64,000 nt of DNA from Promethearchaeota archaeon. Its GTDB lineage: Archaea; Asgardarchaeota; Lokiarchaeia; Sigyniarchaeales; SOKP01. The DNA lies in NCBI GenBank assembly GCA_011364925.1, contig RDOA01000002.1, positions 1 to 64,000 on the forward strand, in the 5' to 3' direction. The notes below the pieces were generated by a model. It made no database searches. It had not been told where the DNA came from and worked only from the letters and a program-made list of their open reading frames with translations. A program made the translations under genes and the position numbers. Positions 26,575 through 36,281 of the stretch are shown here, one piece after another (position 1 is the first letter of the stretch; the number at the start of each line of letters is the position of its first letter).

Positions 26575-27768
26575 TTATTTCAGAAAATCTTCGATTAAGT
26601 TATAAACGATTTCAAGCGTATCAATTTCTGGTAAGAATGTCAGTCTCATATGCCCATTTCCATAACTTCCAAAACCAGAGCCATAAACTGCACATACGCC
26701 AGTGGTTTTGAGTAAATCTACAACAAGATCCTTATCAGTTTTCCACTTTCTCAATCCTGCTAAATCTAATTTCGGAAAAAGATAAAACGCTCCATTGGGT
26801 TTAACGCAACTAAACCCCTCGATTTTTCTAAGCCTTTCATAAGAGTAATCTCTCCGATCTTTAAGTTTCCTTACCATATTTATTGTATGATCGCTTTCAG
26901 TTTTAAGTATCTCTACAGCAGCGTATTGAGCAACAGAACTAGAAGACAAACGAGCTCTAGCAAGTTTTGCAACTCCATTTTTTAGTTCTTCAAGTTTATT
27001 ATGAGGGTCATGATAATACAGATATCCAAGCCTCCACCCAGTTACTAAATGCGTTTTTGAGAAGCCGTTTAGTCCAATTACGGGAACATCTTTACTCAAA
27101 GAAGCTGGACATACATATGGTTTGTCGTAAGTGATCTGATCGTAGATTTCATCAGATAAAATAGGCAAATTGTATTCTCCTGCTAAATCGATGATTGCTT
27201 TAATTTTTTGTTCTCCATACAAGACACCCGTTGGATTGTTAGGTGAACAGATTAAAATCGCTTGTGTTTTATCAGTAATTTTTTTCCTTAGATCTTCAAT
27301 GTTGGGCTCCCAATCTTGGTTCTCATCAAGTTCATATTCTATAGGCTTTCCATCATAGAAATTGGTATAATTTATATATAGTGGATAAGAGGGACCAGGT
27401 ATAAGCAATTCTCTCCCATTTTCTATTAAACTTGATATAATAAAGTTAATTCCTTCAGTAACACCAGAAGTTACGAGAATATCGTCCACTTTAATATCGA
27501 GATTTTGTTTTTCCTTAAGGGTTTTGCTTAGTTCTTCTCTTAATTCAACAACTCCAAGGGAATTAACATAATAATTTTTACCGTTTCGACTCGCGTTGAA
27601 TAGAGCATCGGATATAAAGTCAGGGGTAGGAAAATCGTAAAAAACTGGATCTCCAATGTTTAAATGATACACCTGTTTACCACTTTTAGCTACTTCATGG
27701 GCAATAGCAGCTATTTCTCTTATCGCGTATTCAACGCCTTTCACTCTTTTAGTAAGCGTACTTATCAT
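26575..27768 (-). CDS. Class I aminotransferase, alanine aminotransferase-like
   Basis: 397 residues, PLP enzyme of fold type I. Visible marks: LNIGDPVFYDFPTP near the start, SGVTEGINF (cofactor phosphate loop), CSPNNPTGVLYG, SDEIYDQITYD, the Schiff-base Lys in NGFSKTHLVTGWRLGY near 237 and the substrate Arg in MRLTFLPE near 375. The N-terminal VKGVEYAIREIAAIAHEV is typical of archaeal AlaT/AspC-like enzymes. It probably moves amino groups between alanine (or a related amino acid) and 2-oxoglutarate. Confidence 0.9.
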   Translation of the reverse strand: MISTLTKRVKGVEYAIREIAAIAHEVAKSGKQVYHLNIGDPVFYDFPTPDFISDALFNASRNGKNYYVNSLGVVELREELSKTLKEKQNLDIKVDDILVTSGVTEGINFIISSLIENGRELLIPGPSYPLYINYTNFYDGKPIEYELDENQDWEPNIEDLRKKITDKTQAILICSPNNPTGVLYGEQKIKAIIDLAGEYNLPILSDEIYDQITYDKPYVCPASLSKDVPVIGLNGFSKTHLVTGWRLGYLYYHDPHNKLEELKNGVAKLARARLSSSSVAQYAAVEILKTESDHTINMVRKLKDRRDYSYERLRKIEGFSCVKPNGAFYLFPKLDLAGLRKWKTDKDLVVDLLKTTGVCAVYGSGFGSYGNGHMRLTFLPEIDTLEIVYNLIEDFLK

Positions 27769-27872
27769 CTTTAAACTTTAAGAAATTATCTAATATAATA
27801 CACTTAAGTATACAGAATGAGAGTTAAATAAATTTTCGTTCTTATAAAAATACGTTAAAGGATTAAGTGCTC

Positions 27873-28241
27873 TTAAAATTGAAATTCTCTATTTCTAAGT
27901 TTACTGACGAGGTGTCCTCTTGAGAGCAATTGAATTCCAAATTGAGAACTATAATCGCGAGAGAAATCCGTAGCGATATTGCATACCATAATTCCCCCTT
28001 CAATATCCGGGATATCAACGCAAGCTTTATGGAGTTGGCGCAGTTGGGTAATGGAGATTTCTCTTTTCCAATCTCGGACGAAAACTCCATATTTCCCATA
28101 CTTCTCATCACAAACAACTGCGCTAAATGTCCATGTTTTTCCCGATTTCCCTTTTAATTTATGAGGTCCATCAATAAACTCATACTTCTCAGAAAAAACT
28201 TTTTCAGTTAACTCCGATAAGGATTTCTCTCCTAATTCCAT
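27873..28241 (-). CDS. Small predicted restriction-endonuclease-like (Mrr-type) protein
   Basis: 122 residues. The pattern VVCDEKYGKYGVFVRDWKR, then ITQLRQLHKAC, then GGIMVCNIATDFS looks like the PD-(D/E)xK fold of Mrr-like nucleases: a strand with the first Asp, then D-x-K (RDWKR), a helix with Gln, and a final strand before a Ser-Arg-Gly. It has no partner methylase, DNA-binding domain or toxin/antitoxin neighbour, so it could be a housekeeping repair nuclease rather than a restriction enzyme. The assignment is moderate. Confidence 0.55.
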   Translation of the reverse strand: MELGEKSLSELTEKVFSEKYEFIDGPHKLKGKSGKTWTFSAVVCDEKYGKYGVFVRDWKREISITQLRQLHKACVDIPDIEGGIMVCNIATDFSRDYSSQFGIQLLSRGHLVSKLRNREFQF

Positions 28242-28410
28242 AAAATCACATTTAATTTTATATAAATATATCTTATAAGTAATATTTAAGTGTTATTTAG
28301 ATAGATATGCAAACTAATCATAAAAATAAGTAATACATAGATAATATCACTGTAATACTAGTATTGCATTTAAGGGAATGGTGATTTAGGTTACCGACAA
28401 AAATCGCTTT

Positions 28411-29274
28411 TTATCTTTCTCCTTTAAACGATGTTAATTTTTTGAATGCAAATAATTTATATAAAGGATATTCACCGTTGATATCTGCACCATTTTCTTT
28501 AACATAGGGCATTAAATTTAGCTTTAAGAATTCGATCAATTGGTATGCAATCGTTTCGCAGATATTGGGACAAGCTATAAAATTATCTTTGAGATATTCG
28601 CAATTCCTTCTATAGAGAAAACAGAATTTTTTCATTTGTAAAGTCAATCCTTCGGCTGGGAGCAATCCAATATGTTCCCAAAAATCTTTAAATCCCCCTA
28701 AACGACTTGGAGCTATTTTTTTCAGATCTTCTTTAAGTGAATGTAAGGAATTTAAGGATTTATCGTTGTCAGAATCATATAATCTTCTTTTAAGAAGATT
28801 TAATTCCTTTTTAGCTTCTAGTTTACTTAAGAAAACAAAGATTTGTAAGAGATTTTTAGCCTGTTCTACCTTTTGACAATCGATTATATTCCACCCATCG
28901 GCTTTCTTACACTTTACTTGCTTATTTTCTGGATTCGAAAAACCAGTTGGGTAAATCCAACATTGAGGTGGTTTTATTCCAGAATTATGGATTGCGCAGC
29001 CGTTAATCTCCTTATCAAATAAAAAACATTTTCCTGTTTTTTCATCAAATCGTAATTGAAAAGAAAATATATTACTTCTGATAAAGTCATTTATGGTAGC
29101 ATATCGTCTTTTAACATATTCTTCAGCAAGAACTTTTGGAACATCTATTTTAATGGAACAGCAATCTCCATGACAAATTTGAGGATCGATACAATTCGGA
29201 CCTTCAATCGCTGATTTCATTAACTTGTTAAACTGTGTAACGACTTGCCAGAAGTATTTGTTATTTTGATCCAT
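28411..29274 (-). CDS. YkgJ-type Cys-cluster (metal-binding) protein
   Basis: 287 residues. The N-terminus contains CIDPQICHGDCCSIKIDVP, a Cys-rich start as in the CxxCxxCC (YkgJ/UPF0153) family, followed by CFLFD, GCAIHNSGIKPPQCWIYP and further cysteines. A second Cys group (CFLYRRNC, CPNIC) lies in the C-terminal third. The family binds zinc or an Fe-S cluster, role unknown. It stands alone, divergent from the URO-D-like gene. Confidence 0.7.
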   Translation of the reverse strand: MDQNNKYFWQVVTQFNKLMKSAIEGPNCIDPQICHGDCCSIKIDVPKVLAEEYVKRRYATINDFIRSNIFSFQLRFDEKTGKCFLFDKEINGCAIHNSGIKPPQCWIYPTGFSNPENKQVKCKKADGWNIIDCQKVEQAKNLLQIFVFLSKLEAKKELNLLKRRLYDSDNDKSLNSLHSLKEDLKKIAPSRLGGFKDFWEHIGLLPAEGLTLQMKKFCFLYRRNCEYLKDNFIACPNICETIAYQLIEFLKLNLMPYVKENGADINGEYPLYKLFAFKKLTSFKGER

Positions 29275-29372
29275 AAAGATAGAATTATAATCCTAATATT
29301 TATTTAAAAATTCTCTACTTTAGATAATTAATAGTTTTATTCTTTTCTATAATTTTTTATTCTGAATTGAAT

Positions 29373-30452
29373 ATGAAGTGCGTAGAGCGTTATTTAGCGG
29401 TTTACGATGATGACGGGCGTAAAAAGCTCGATAGAGTTCCCACTCATGTTCAATACATTAAAGAAGGATTTATTGAAAAATATAAAAATGTAATTCTGAG
29501 CAACTATAATGGAGCTTTGTTCAAAGACCTCTATTTTGACATCCCAAGAATTTTAGGTTTTGATTCTATTTTTGCTCCTTTTCCTCTGAGTTTTAAATTT
29601 AAATCTATCAAAATTGTTAACGAGAAAGGAAAAAGTGTTAGGATTCGAGAAGACGGGCAAGCAATTAAAACCAAAACAACCTTTTATGAAGGAGGATATA
29701 TTAAAAATTTGGACATCCTAAACGAAATTAAAGCTAATGTGAAAATCATAGATAATAACGAGTTAATCAACAAAACGATATCTCGATGTGAGGATTTATC
29801 ATCCGAAATATTTCCTATTCTAACGGTAGATGGCATTTTCGATCGAGTCTGGAAGAGCATGGGAATGAATGATTTTAGTTACCACTTTAGAAAAAATACA
29901 AACCTCTACAAAGAATTGATTGAATATTTCGCTTCCTTGACGAAAATTAACATCCAAGGCTTGATAGATACAACGGGAGGTAGAGGAAAAGTCGTTACTT
30001 TATTAGATGATGTAGCGTATAAGGGACGACTTATGATTTCTCCCGAAAGATGGGAACAGGATTTTATGCCCTATTACAAAGAAATCAATGCTATCTTATC
30101 AGATGCTAATATAATTTCCCAAATACATACTGATGGAGACGCTACAGAATTAATTCCTTCCCTTATGAAAACAGGATTTCAAGGTTTACAAGGTTTCGAG
30201 GGAGGTTGCAATCCAAGTCAAATAAATGAAAAATTTCCTGAGTTCGTTGTTATTGGCTTTGGAGATGTGTCCTACACGTTACCGTATGGTACACCAGACG
30301 AAATCAAAAGTCATGTAAAAACTCTACTGGATATATTGAAAGATAATAGGCATTTCATTATCGGACCAAGTACAGTTGTTTTTAAAGAGATTCCATTGCA
30401 AAATATAATTAAGTTTATAGAGGTTGTAAAACAATTCGGAAAATACGATTAA
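29373..30452 (+). CDS. Uroporphyrinogen decarboxylase-like (URO-D) methyltransferase-type protein
   Basis: About 359 residues, TIM barrel of the URO-D/MtaA/CmuA superfamily. The RKKLDRVPTH start and the C-terminal QIHTDGDATELIP and GFGDVSYTLPYGTP segments fit this group, which uses zinc-bound His/Cys to move methyl groups between corrinoid proteins and thiols. HTDGD resembles their metal-binding H-x-D/C-G stretch. No corrinoid protein gene is adjacent. Start ATG 29373; a TTG two codons earlier is possible. True heme-pathway decarboxylase activity is unlikely because the N-terminal Arg motif of HemE is absent. Confidence 0.7.
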   Translation: MKCVERYLAVYDDDGRKKLDRVPTHVQYIKEGFIEKYKNVILSNYNGALFKDLYFDIPRILGFDSIFAPFPLSFKFKSIKIVNEKGKSVRIREDGQAIKTKTTFYEGGYIKNLDILNEIKANVKIIDNNELINKTISRCEDLSSEIFPILTVDGIFDRVWKSMGMNDFSYHFRKNTNLYKELIEYFASLTKINIQGLIDTTGGRGKVVTLLDDVAYKGRLMISPERWEQDFMPYYKEINAILSDANIISQIHTDGDATELIPSLMKTGFQGLQGFEGGCNPSQINEKFPEFVVIGFGDVSYTLPYGTPDEIKSHVKTLLDILKDNRHFIIGPSTVVFKEIPLQNIIKFIEVVKQFGKYD

Positions 30453-32026
30453 GACATCTCGATTTTAACATCGATTAGCTTCTCAAGTTTTTTTGAAGTT
30501 TCTGAAAATTTTAGATCCCAACTCTCTTTTTCTGGGTTATTATCCTGCAATTGGTTTACATTTTCGATACCATTCTCAATTATTTGTCCCCAAGTTTCAT
30601 ATTCAACTCTATCTTTTACAAACTGGAGAGGGGGTTTAGCTAGAATTCCAATTAATTTCATTAGTAAAAGTCTAATTCTTACGCGACCTCCGTTTTTAAA
30701 CCGTTGCAGCCGTGTGCTATTTTTTAACCGGTCATACACGTGTGCGAGAAGCATTCGCAACCCTATGGCTATACTTAATGGTATCGGATTATTCCAGAGT
30801 CGGAACTCGGCTAAGCGATATTCGGGGGTTAATGTTAATAAAATTTTAATTGTTAACAAGAAATTAAAAAACTGTTGAGGGAATCTTTCCCAAATAGTAG
30901 TAATATGTTCTAATAAAAGAGTTTGTTCGTCTTCTTTTAATTTATTATGGATGTTAGAAACTTCGGGTAGATATCTTTTAATTAAGTTATTTCTTTCCCT
31001 TAAATATCTGGGATCTTTAATGCCCTTTTGCTCCTTCATTTGATTAAAAAAATCCATGATCTTCTCTAAGGACATCATCACATTTCTTAAGAAATTAATT
31101 TTTCTTTTTCTATGTTCTTTGTCAATTGATTGGTTCATAAATTCGACGATAGCATTATGAATGCTCAAGTCATAAATTTCATACGAAATATCTTTTGAAT
31201 AAGGTTTCAATCTAACTTCATCTAACACATTAGAGTTATAATTAACAGTAATGTTTCCCTTTAGATTTGATATTTTTGGGTTTCTTTTGGTATGTATTTC
31301 AGTAATCGCTTCAAGCTCTATATCAGTAACAAGTTTCAACTCGTCAAGTTCAAGTTGAGTTATTAAGGGGGTAAATCGAACTTGTAAATACTTTCTCCCA
31401 AAAAATTCGTCTCCAAATCGTATGATCCGAGTATACGTTTGAAGATAGTTTTCTCCAATAGGAGCAAATAACACTCCTTCGGAATCTAATTGTTCTAACA
31501 AGGGATATATTCTTTCCTGCGTTATTGCACCAGTTACGAGGATCTTTTTCCAAGGGCATAACTCGGGAAATCCTTCAAGTGGATTTTTTACAATAACTTC
31601 AATATCTCCATCGATATTTTGATTGTTCAAGTTATTTGCTGTAATCTTAGCTATTTTTGAATTAGCTTCCAATATTACAATCTTACCATTTGGAGCTAAC
31701 TTATGTGCTAAGGTTGCAATGTATCCGCTTTTAGCTCCTAAAATAAGGAGATTGTCATTTTCGTTCAAAATTAAGTTTTGTAGCATGATTGAAATCATAT
31801 GAGGAGCTGAGATCGTCCTAATAGATGTTGGGTTCTCTCTTTCTAGGTAAAACAAAGCTGGGGCATCATCGTAAAGTCTTACTTGGTTTAGTACTTCATT
31901 AGGTATAAAGTCCTTTAAAGGAACATCTAAAAACGCTTTAAATAATCTTATATCTTTTAGATACCCATTGAAATGGAGCGAGAACAATAATTGTATCTTT
32001 AGCCTAATTAATCTCCGATCTTCCAT
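30449..32026 (-). CDS. Methyltransferase with protein-isoaspartate methyltransferase (PCMT)-like domain and long C-terminal extension
   Basis: 525 residues. The first 220 follow PCMT order: FIPNEVLNQVRLYDDAPALF, then TISAPHMISIML, then motif I as LLILGAKSGYIATL, where the usual GxGxGY is changed to GAKSGY, then VILEANSKIAKIT and ILVTGAI. Classical PCMT has 210-230 residues. The other 300 residues are helical, with Arg/Leu-rich stretches and no domain I know. It overlaps the convergent URO-D-like gene by four bases. It may repair isoaspartyl residues or modify another substrate. Confidence 0.65.
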   Translation of the reverse strand: MEDRRLIRLKIQLLFSLHFNGYLKDIRLFKAFLDVPLKDFIPNEVLNQVRLYDDAPALFYLERENPTSIRTISAPHMISIMLQNLILNENDNLLILGAKSGYIATLAHKLAPNGKIVILEANSKIAKITANNLNNQNIDGDIEVIVKNPLEGFPELCPWKKILVTGAITQERIYPLLEQLDSEGVLFAPIGENYLQTYTRIIRFGDEFFGRKYLQVRFTPLITQLELDELKLVTDIELEAITEIHTKRNPKISNLKGNITVNYNSNVLDEVRLKPYSKDISYEIYDLSIHNAIVEFMNQSIDKEHRKRKINFLRNVMMSLEKIMDFFNQMKEQKGIKDPRYLRERNNLIKRYLPEVSNIHNKLKEDEQTLLLEHITTIWERFPQQFFNFLLTIKILLTLTPEYRLAEFRLWNNPIPLSIAIGLRMLLAHVYDRLKNSTRLQRFKNGGRVRIRLLLMKLIGILAKPPLQFVKDRVEYETWGQIIENGIENVNQLQDNNPEKESWDLKFSETSKKLEKLIDVKIEMS

Positions 32027-32122
32027 ATTATCAACAAAATAATGATAAATTTTAGTACTTAAATACCTTTTTATATTAAATTATTATAAAGTACTAATTC
32101 TGTTACATTCGGTTCGTGAATT

Positions 32123-32701
32123 ATGTTTATTCTAGATGCATCTAATATTAAAGAGGCAAGGATAACAATATTTCTAATTTCTATCAATGTATTCTTATAT
32201 GTTTTTTTTTTATTTACATCTGAGGATGTGGTTTTCCTTTTTGTTCAAATTAACAGTAGAATAATATACGATTTAGAGATATGGCGCCTTTTTACGGCGA
32301 TGTTCTTACATGGAGACGCTCTCCACCTCTTTTCTAACATGATAGCGCTTTTAATTTTTGGGGCATATATTGAGTCAAATTATTCTAAATATCAATTTGT
32401 CACAATTTATTTCTTGTCTGGGTTGATGGGGAATATTTTCTCAGTGATATTATTACCTCCATATACAATAAGCCTTGGAGCATCGGGTGCGATATTTGGT
32501 TTAATTGGTGCGGCGTTTTTAATAATAATTCTTCGGCGAGATACTCCTCTAATCTTCATCGGATTACTCTACGTTTTCTATTTTATATTTTCATCCTTCT
32601 CTCCTCAAATTAACTATTTTGCTCACATTTTTGGTTTAATTGGAGGATTCATACTCGGATATCTTTTTAAGAGGAGTAAAAATTATTTTAAGAGATACTA
32701 A
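32123..32701 (+). CDS. Rhomboid-family intramembrane serine protease
   Basis: 192 residues with six hydrophobic segments, the minimal rhomboid core. Catalytic Ser is in GASGAIFG near 126, and catalytic His in FAHIFGLIGGF near 175. The L1-loop WRLFTAMFLHGDALHLFSNM carries the conserved WR and the HxxxN-type helix. It cleaves membrane-protein helices inside the bilayer. It is divergent from the PCMT-like gene and ends two bases before the convergent endonuclease III. Confidence 0.92.
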   Translation: MFILDASNIKEARITIFLISINVFLYVFFLFTSEDVVFLFVQINSRIIYDLEIWRLFTAMFLHGDALHLFSNMIALLIFGAYIESNYSKYQFVTIYFLSGLMGNIFSVILLPPYTISLGASGAIFGLIGAAFLIIILRRDTPLIFIGLLYVFYFIFSSFSPQINYFAHIFGLIGGFILGYLFKRSKNYFKRY

Positions 32702-32703
32702 GA

Positions 32704-33369
32704 TTATTTTTTATTCTTATTCTTTTTTCGAGCTAATTCCATAGAGAAGTCTTTCTTACATAATGTCTCGATCGGACACAGATCGCATTTGGGACGACTT
32801 GGAAGACAAACCTCTTGACCAAATCGGACAAATAACCTGTTTACACGAATCCATTGATTTTTGGGGATAAGTTCTTTCAGCGCTTTTTCCGTTTCTTCGG
32901 GTATTTTTGTTTTTACCCATCCTAATCTATTTGGAATTCTATGCACGTGAGTGTCTACAGGAATTGCTGGAATTTTGAAAGCATACACTAAAACACAATT
33001 TGCAGTTTTTGCTCCAACACCAGGTAGCGATAATAACTCTTCAAAATCGTCCGGAACGATACCATCATATTTATTATTGATTATTTGGGAAACTTCTTTA
33101 ATTCGAGCGGCTTTTACCTTGTAAAATCCTGCTTTAAAGATCAATTTTTCTAATTCTTCTACCTCAGCATTTGCTATAAGTTCTGGAGTATCATATTTTG
33201 CGAATAAGGTCCTTGTCGCTTCCTCTGTGTTTAAATCTCTCGTTCTAGCCGATAAAATCGTGGAAATTAGAATTTTAAATGGGTCTTGCTTTTTTCGTGC
33301 TAGTTGATCCAAATGAGCTTCGCCCGTTAATGACGAATTGATTATATCTAAGATCTCTTTATAACTCAT
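32704..33369 (-). CDS. nth: Endonuclease III, DNA glycosylase/AP lyase
   Basis: 221 residues. The helix-hairpin-helix LPGVGAKTANCVL holds the catalytic Lys near 120, and VDTHVHR holds the catalytic Asp near 139. The 4Fe-4S ligands C-x6-C-x2-C-x5-C are complete (CLPSRPKCDLCPIETLC). It removes oxidised pyrimidines and nicks the strand. It is followed upstream by the RNA-methylase-like gene with 12 bases between them, probably one transcript. Confidence 0.93.
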   Translation of the reverse strand: MSYKEILDIINSSLTGEAHLDQLARKKQDPFKILISTILSARTRDLNTEEATRTLFAKYDTPELIANAEVEELEKLIFKAGFYKVKAARIKEVSQIINNKYDGIVPDDFEELLSLPGVGAKTANCVLVYAFKIPAIPVDTHVHRIPNRLGWVKTKIPEETEKALKELIPKNQWIRVNRLFVRFGQEVCLPSRPKCDLCPIETLCKKDFSMELARKKNKNKK

Positions 33370-33381
33370 CAGTTTAACAAA

Positions 33382-34785
33382 TTAATTTTCTTTTTCAAAA
33401 ACATATATTTTTCTTTTAACAATCTGTCCTTTTTTGGCATCTATCATAGTATTTACATTTTTTCGCTGAAATTGAAGCTTTTGATTAGATTTATTTGCTA
33501 TTCGATTCAAATCCAGTAATAATATATGGTTGAAATTATATTTCTTTGCAAGTTCTTCGACGTTAAGCGTAAGATCACCACCATCAACAGTACTGATAAT
33601 TGGTGCAACAATACTGATTCTTGCTTTTGGTTTTAATACTTTATAAGCTTCTCGAAAAGTAGCTTCAAATATTGGTACTAGTTTTGAATCGATTAATTCT
33701 TTTGTTTCAGTATAATAAGGTTTTTGATTGTAAAATGGCCCCAATTCAGGCTCGCTTGCTATTCCATCGAATTTTTCCGAACCAAAAATAGAAGACAACT
33801 TGGTAATATCCGTTTGTCTAATTTGTTCATTTAACAAGAATGGGATTGGTTCGTCAAGTTCGTTTAATAACCAGTTAAGATTACGTATGGTGTTTTTTAC
33901 TTTAATATCGTCAATATCAGAACCATATATCTGAAATTCTTCAATTAATGCAAACAATAAAATGGTACCATTACCTACGAATGGATCTAAAATCTTTTTT
34001 TTCTCTCTTTCCTCGAATAAATTCAAGAAATTTAACATAATTAAAGCTAATTTTGGTGAAATGGCGCTTTTAAACTCCTTAAAAGGCCTTTCTTCATCGA
34101 TTTTCTTCTTAAAGTTTGGATCATCGCAAGTTAATGTTCTCGCAATATAAAAACCTTCTTCAGTGAGTCCAAAAATTATTTCTGCTCTATCTTTATTGAA
34201 TAATCCGTATTTAATGATATGGTGTGGGAAGATTGGATTAAGGTTACCCGATTTGATATTTTCCTCTGGATATTGATAATAGAGCGATTTTTTAGCCCCT
34301 AATTCAATTACTAATGCCATAATTTCCTTATTTAAAAAGGGAAGAAAATGTTTTACTAATACTTCCGAATAATACGCGTCATCGTATAGATTAGGATAAA
34401 TCGAAACCGCAAAGAAAATACTTTCATTTTTAATATTTGTAAAAATTTTTGGAAGAGAATCACGCATAACTCCGTTAATTTTATTTCTTTCAGTTTCTAT
34501 TAGTTTAAATTTCTCAACTTTAAGAGGGAATGCTTTAAACATCGTCTGAATGTCAACAAAATCGTAAATCTCTGCAATTTTTTGACATCCACCCAATAAG
34601 TATTGAACTTCCATTAAATCGTTTATGTAATACTTGTTTTTATGTAAAGTTTCAAACTCTACAATTGCAATGTTAGCAGAATAGTCTGTAATTCGTCCTT
34701 TTATTTGCGAGTTCTTCAAAAAATTATCGAGTTCAGCTAAAGACAATTGCCAATTTGATCCTAAAACAAATAAGAATCGATTCAT
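33382..34785 (-). CDS. RNA-methylase-like (Trm-G10/Trm11-related) SAM methyltransferase
   Basis: 467 residues. The N-terminal half begins with FLFVLGSNWQLSLAEL, as in Trm11/Trm-G10 homologues, with a degenerate THUMP-like region. The C-terminal half has FKSAISPKLALIMLNF, motif I ILDPFVGNGTILLFAL near 275, and IYGSDID. Where Trm-G10 proteins have the catalytic DPPYG, this one reads SEPELGP, so base specificity or catalysis may differ. It probably methylates tRNA or another RNA. The changed motif is a reason for caution. Confidence 0.7.
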   Translation of the reverse strand: MNRFLFVLGSNWQLSLAELDNFLKNSQIKGRITDYSANIAIVEFETLHKNKYYINDLMEVQYLLGGCQKIAEIYDFVDIQTMFKAFPLKVEKFKLIETERNKINGVMRDSLPKIFTNIKNESIFFAVSIYPNLYDDAYYSEVLVKHFLPFLNKEIMALVIELGAKKSLYYQYPEENIKSGNLNPIFPHHIIKYGLFNKDRAEIIFGLTEEGFYIARTLTCDDPNFKKKIDEERPFKEFKSAISPKLALIMLNFLNLFEEREKKKILDPFVGNGTILLFALIEEFQIYGSDIDDIKVKNTIRNLNWLLNELDEPIPFLLNEQIRQTDITKLSSIFGSEKFDGIASEPELGPFYNQKPYYTETKELIDSKLVPIFEATFREAYKVLKPKARISIVAPIISTVDGGDLTLNVEELAKKYNFNHILLLDLNRIANKSNQKLQFQRKNVNTMIDAKKGQIVKRKIYVFEKEN

Positions 34786-34860
34786 AATGCTTCAAAAATA
34801 GAGTTCTTGGTTTTGAAAAACGAAGCATTTTATTTTTAGTTTTAGATTACGATTAATAAG

Positions 34861-36117
34861 TTATTTAAGATCTAAAACATATCTTACTATTTTTATAATG
34901 TCTGCTTTATGAACATTATTAGGTAGATTTATTTCGTGCTTTTTACAAAAATCTTTTAGTTCTTTTACGGTTAAAGTATTCAGATCTTCAGGCAACTCCT
35001 CAACTAACTCAAGCAACTCTTCATCTTTCATTTCTTCCTCGGTAATATTACGTTCATATTTTTCTCCTGAGATATCCTCTATTGCACTTATGATATCCTC
35101 TAAGTCTTCTTTTGTCCTCTTAGGAATTAAAGTGATTACTTTTTCTTCTTCCACTACTTCAGGAATTTTTTTTGGTTGACTACTTATTTGGTATCTATCA
35201 AATCGTTTGTCCTTTAGTTCTTTCATAATGGTTTTATAATTATCTTTAAAATACTTCAAACTAACATTCAATACATCTGAGAAATTGTCCCATTTCTTTC
35301 TTTTAACAAGTGAATCTGCCCAGTGAAATAAATCTCTTTGAATATCGACTGTTATTACCTTTCCTTCTGCTGTAACATCTAAAGTGAGCCAACGTAATAT
35401 ATTGGCTATAATTAAATCGTTATCAAACGCAGAAAATCCGTATTCTCTTCCAAGTGACGAGAATATAGAAAGCGTTCCAAACGCAACTACTTGACCGTTA
35501 TAATACTCGGATGTTAACATTAATGGGATTTTAGGGCAATCCTCTTCGAGCCATTCATTACCATCGAAATATTTTCTCCAACAATTTAGACCTCCTCTTA
35601 CCAAGACTTCAATTTTTATATCTTTTTCTTTTTCTCCAAGCTTTAGTGTACCTAATGAACATGTGTTTGATAAAACGATTTTTTGAACATTTTCCGTGAT
35701 GTAATGAGGTTTAAAATCAGATAATAATGGTCTCTTCTGCAAATTAACGTAATTAACTGAATCGTTAATTTCATCTGCCATGAACTCAAATCCAAAATTT
35801 CGTGTTAACTCGTTGATATTTGTTCTATTGATGTATTCTCCTCCTCGAGAACCTACGATAAGTAAACTTCCCCCAGTTCTTACATATTCCTCTAATACTT
35901 CTATTTCTTTTGGAGTTAAGTTGATATTTTTAGGTATTGACATTACAATAGCACTATAATTTTTCACTTTTTCCAATGAATGGAATCCCGCTTCAATTTT
36001 CCCTAATTTATAAGCAGACGTAAATAGGAACTGTGTGAAATCCGCATAACTCGAAGCTTCAAGTGATAGCATGTTGTTATGGCTATAGTCTAAACCTACA
36101 AAAATATCGCTATTCAA
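34861..36117 (-). CDS. GldG/IFT52-like (ABC_transp_aux) domain protein with C-terminal SAP-like motif
   Basis: 418 residues, soluble. Residues 1-240 contain the flavodoxin-like pattern of GldG/IFT52 proteins: FVGLDYSHNNML, then YSAIVMSIPKNI, then LEEYVRTGGSLLIVGSRGGEY, the G-G-S-L turn being typical. A linker rich in Glu and Lys follows. The end, LTVKELKDFCKKHEINLP, looks like a SAP/LEM-type helix-extension-helix. In eukaryotes the fold occurs in the ciliary protein IFT52; in bacteria in gliding and ABC exporters. Role here unknown. No ABC transporter is adjacent. Confidence 0.6.
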   Translation of the reverse strand: MNSDIFVGLDYSHNNMLSLEASSYADFTQFLFTSAYKLGKIEAGFHSLEKVKNYSAIVMSIPKNINLTPKEIEVLEEYVRTGGSLLIVGSRGGEYINRTNINELTRNFGFEFMADEINDSVNYVNLQKRPLLSDFKPHYITENVQKIVLSNTCSLGTLKLGEKEKDIKIEVLVRGGLNCWRKYFDGNEWLEEDCPKIPLMLTSEYYNGQVVAFGTLSIFSSLGREYGFSAFDNDLIIANILRWLTLDVTAEGKVITVDIQRDLFHWADSLVKRKKWDNFSDVLNVSLKYFKDNYKTIMKELKDKRFDRYQISSQPKKIPEVVEEEKVITLIPKRTKEDLEDIISAIEDISGEKYERNITEEEMKDEELLELVEELPEDLNTLTVKELKDFCKKHEINLPNNVHKADIIKIVRYVLDLK

Positions 36118-36281
36118 AATAAATCATCCTAATTTTAAGTGCCTTCAAAAATATAATAATTTCTACTTTTATATATTTACAGTATGTTTCTCACTTTTCG
36201 ACTCAATTCGTATTCTATTTAAATATACATTAATGCAATTTTAGAGAAAAAACTAGTCATAATAAATAAAAAAAAAAGGAT

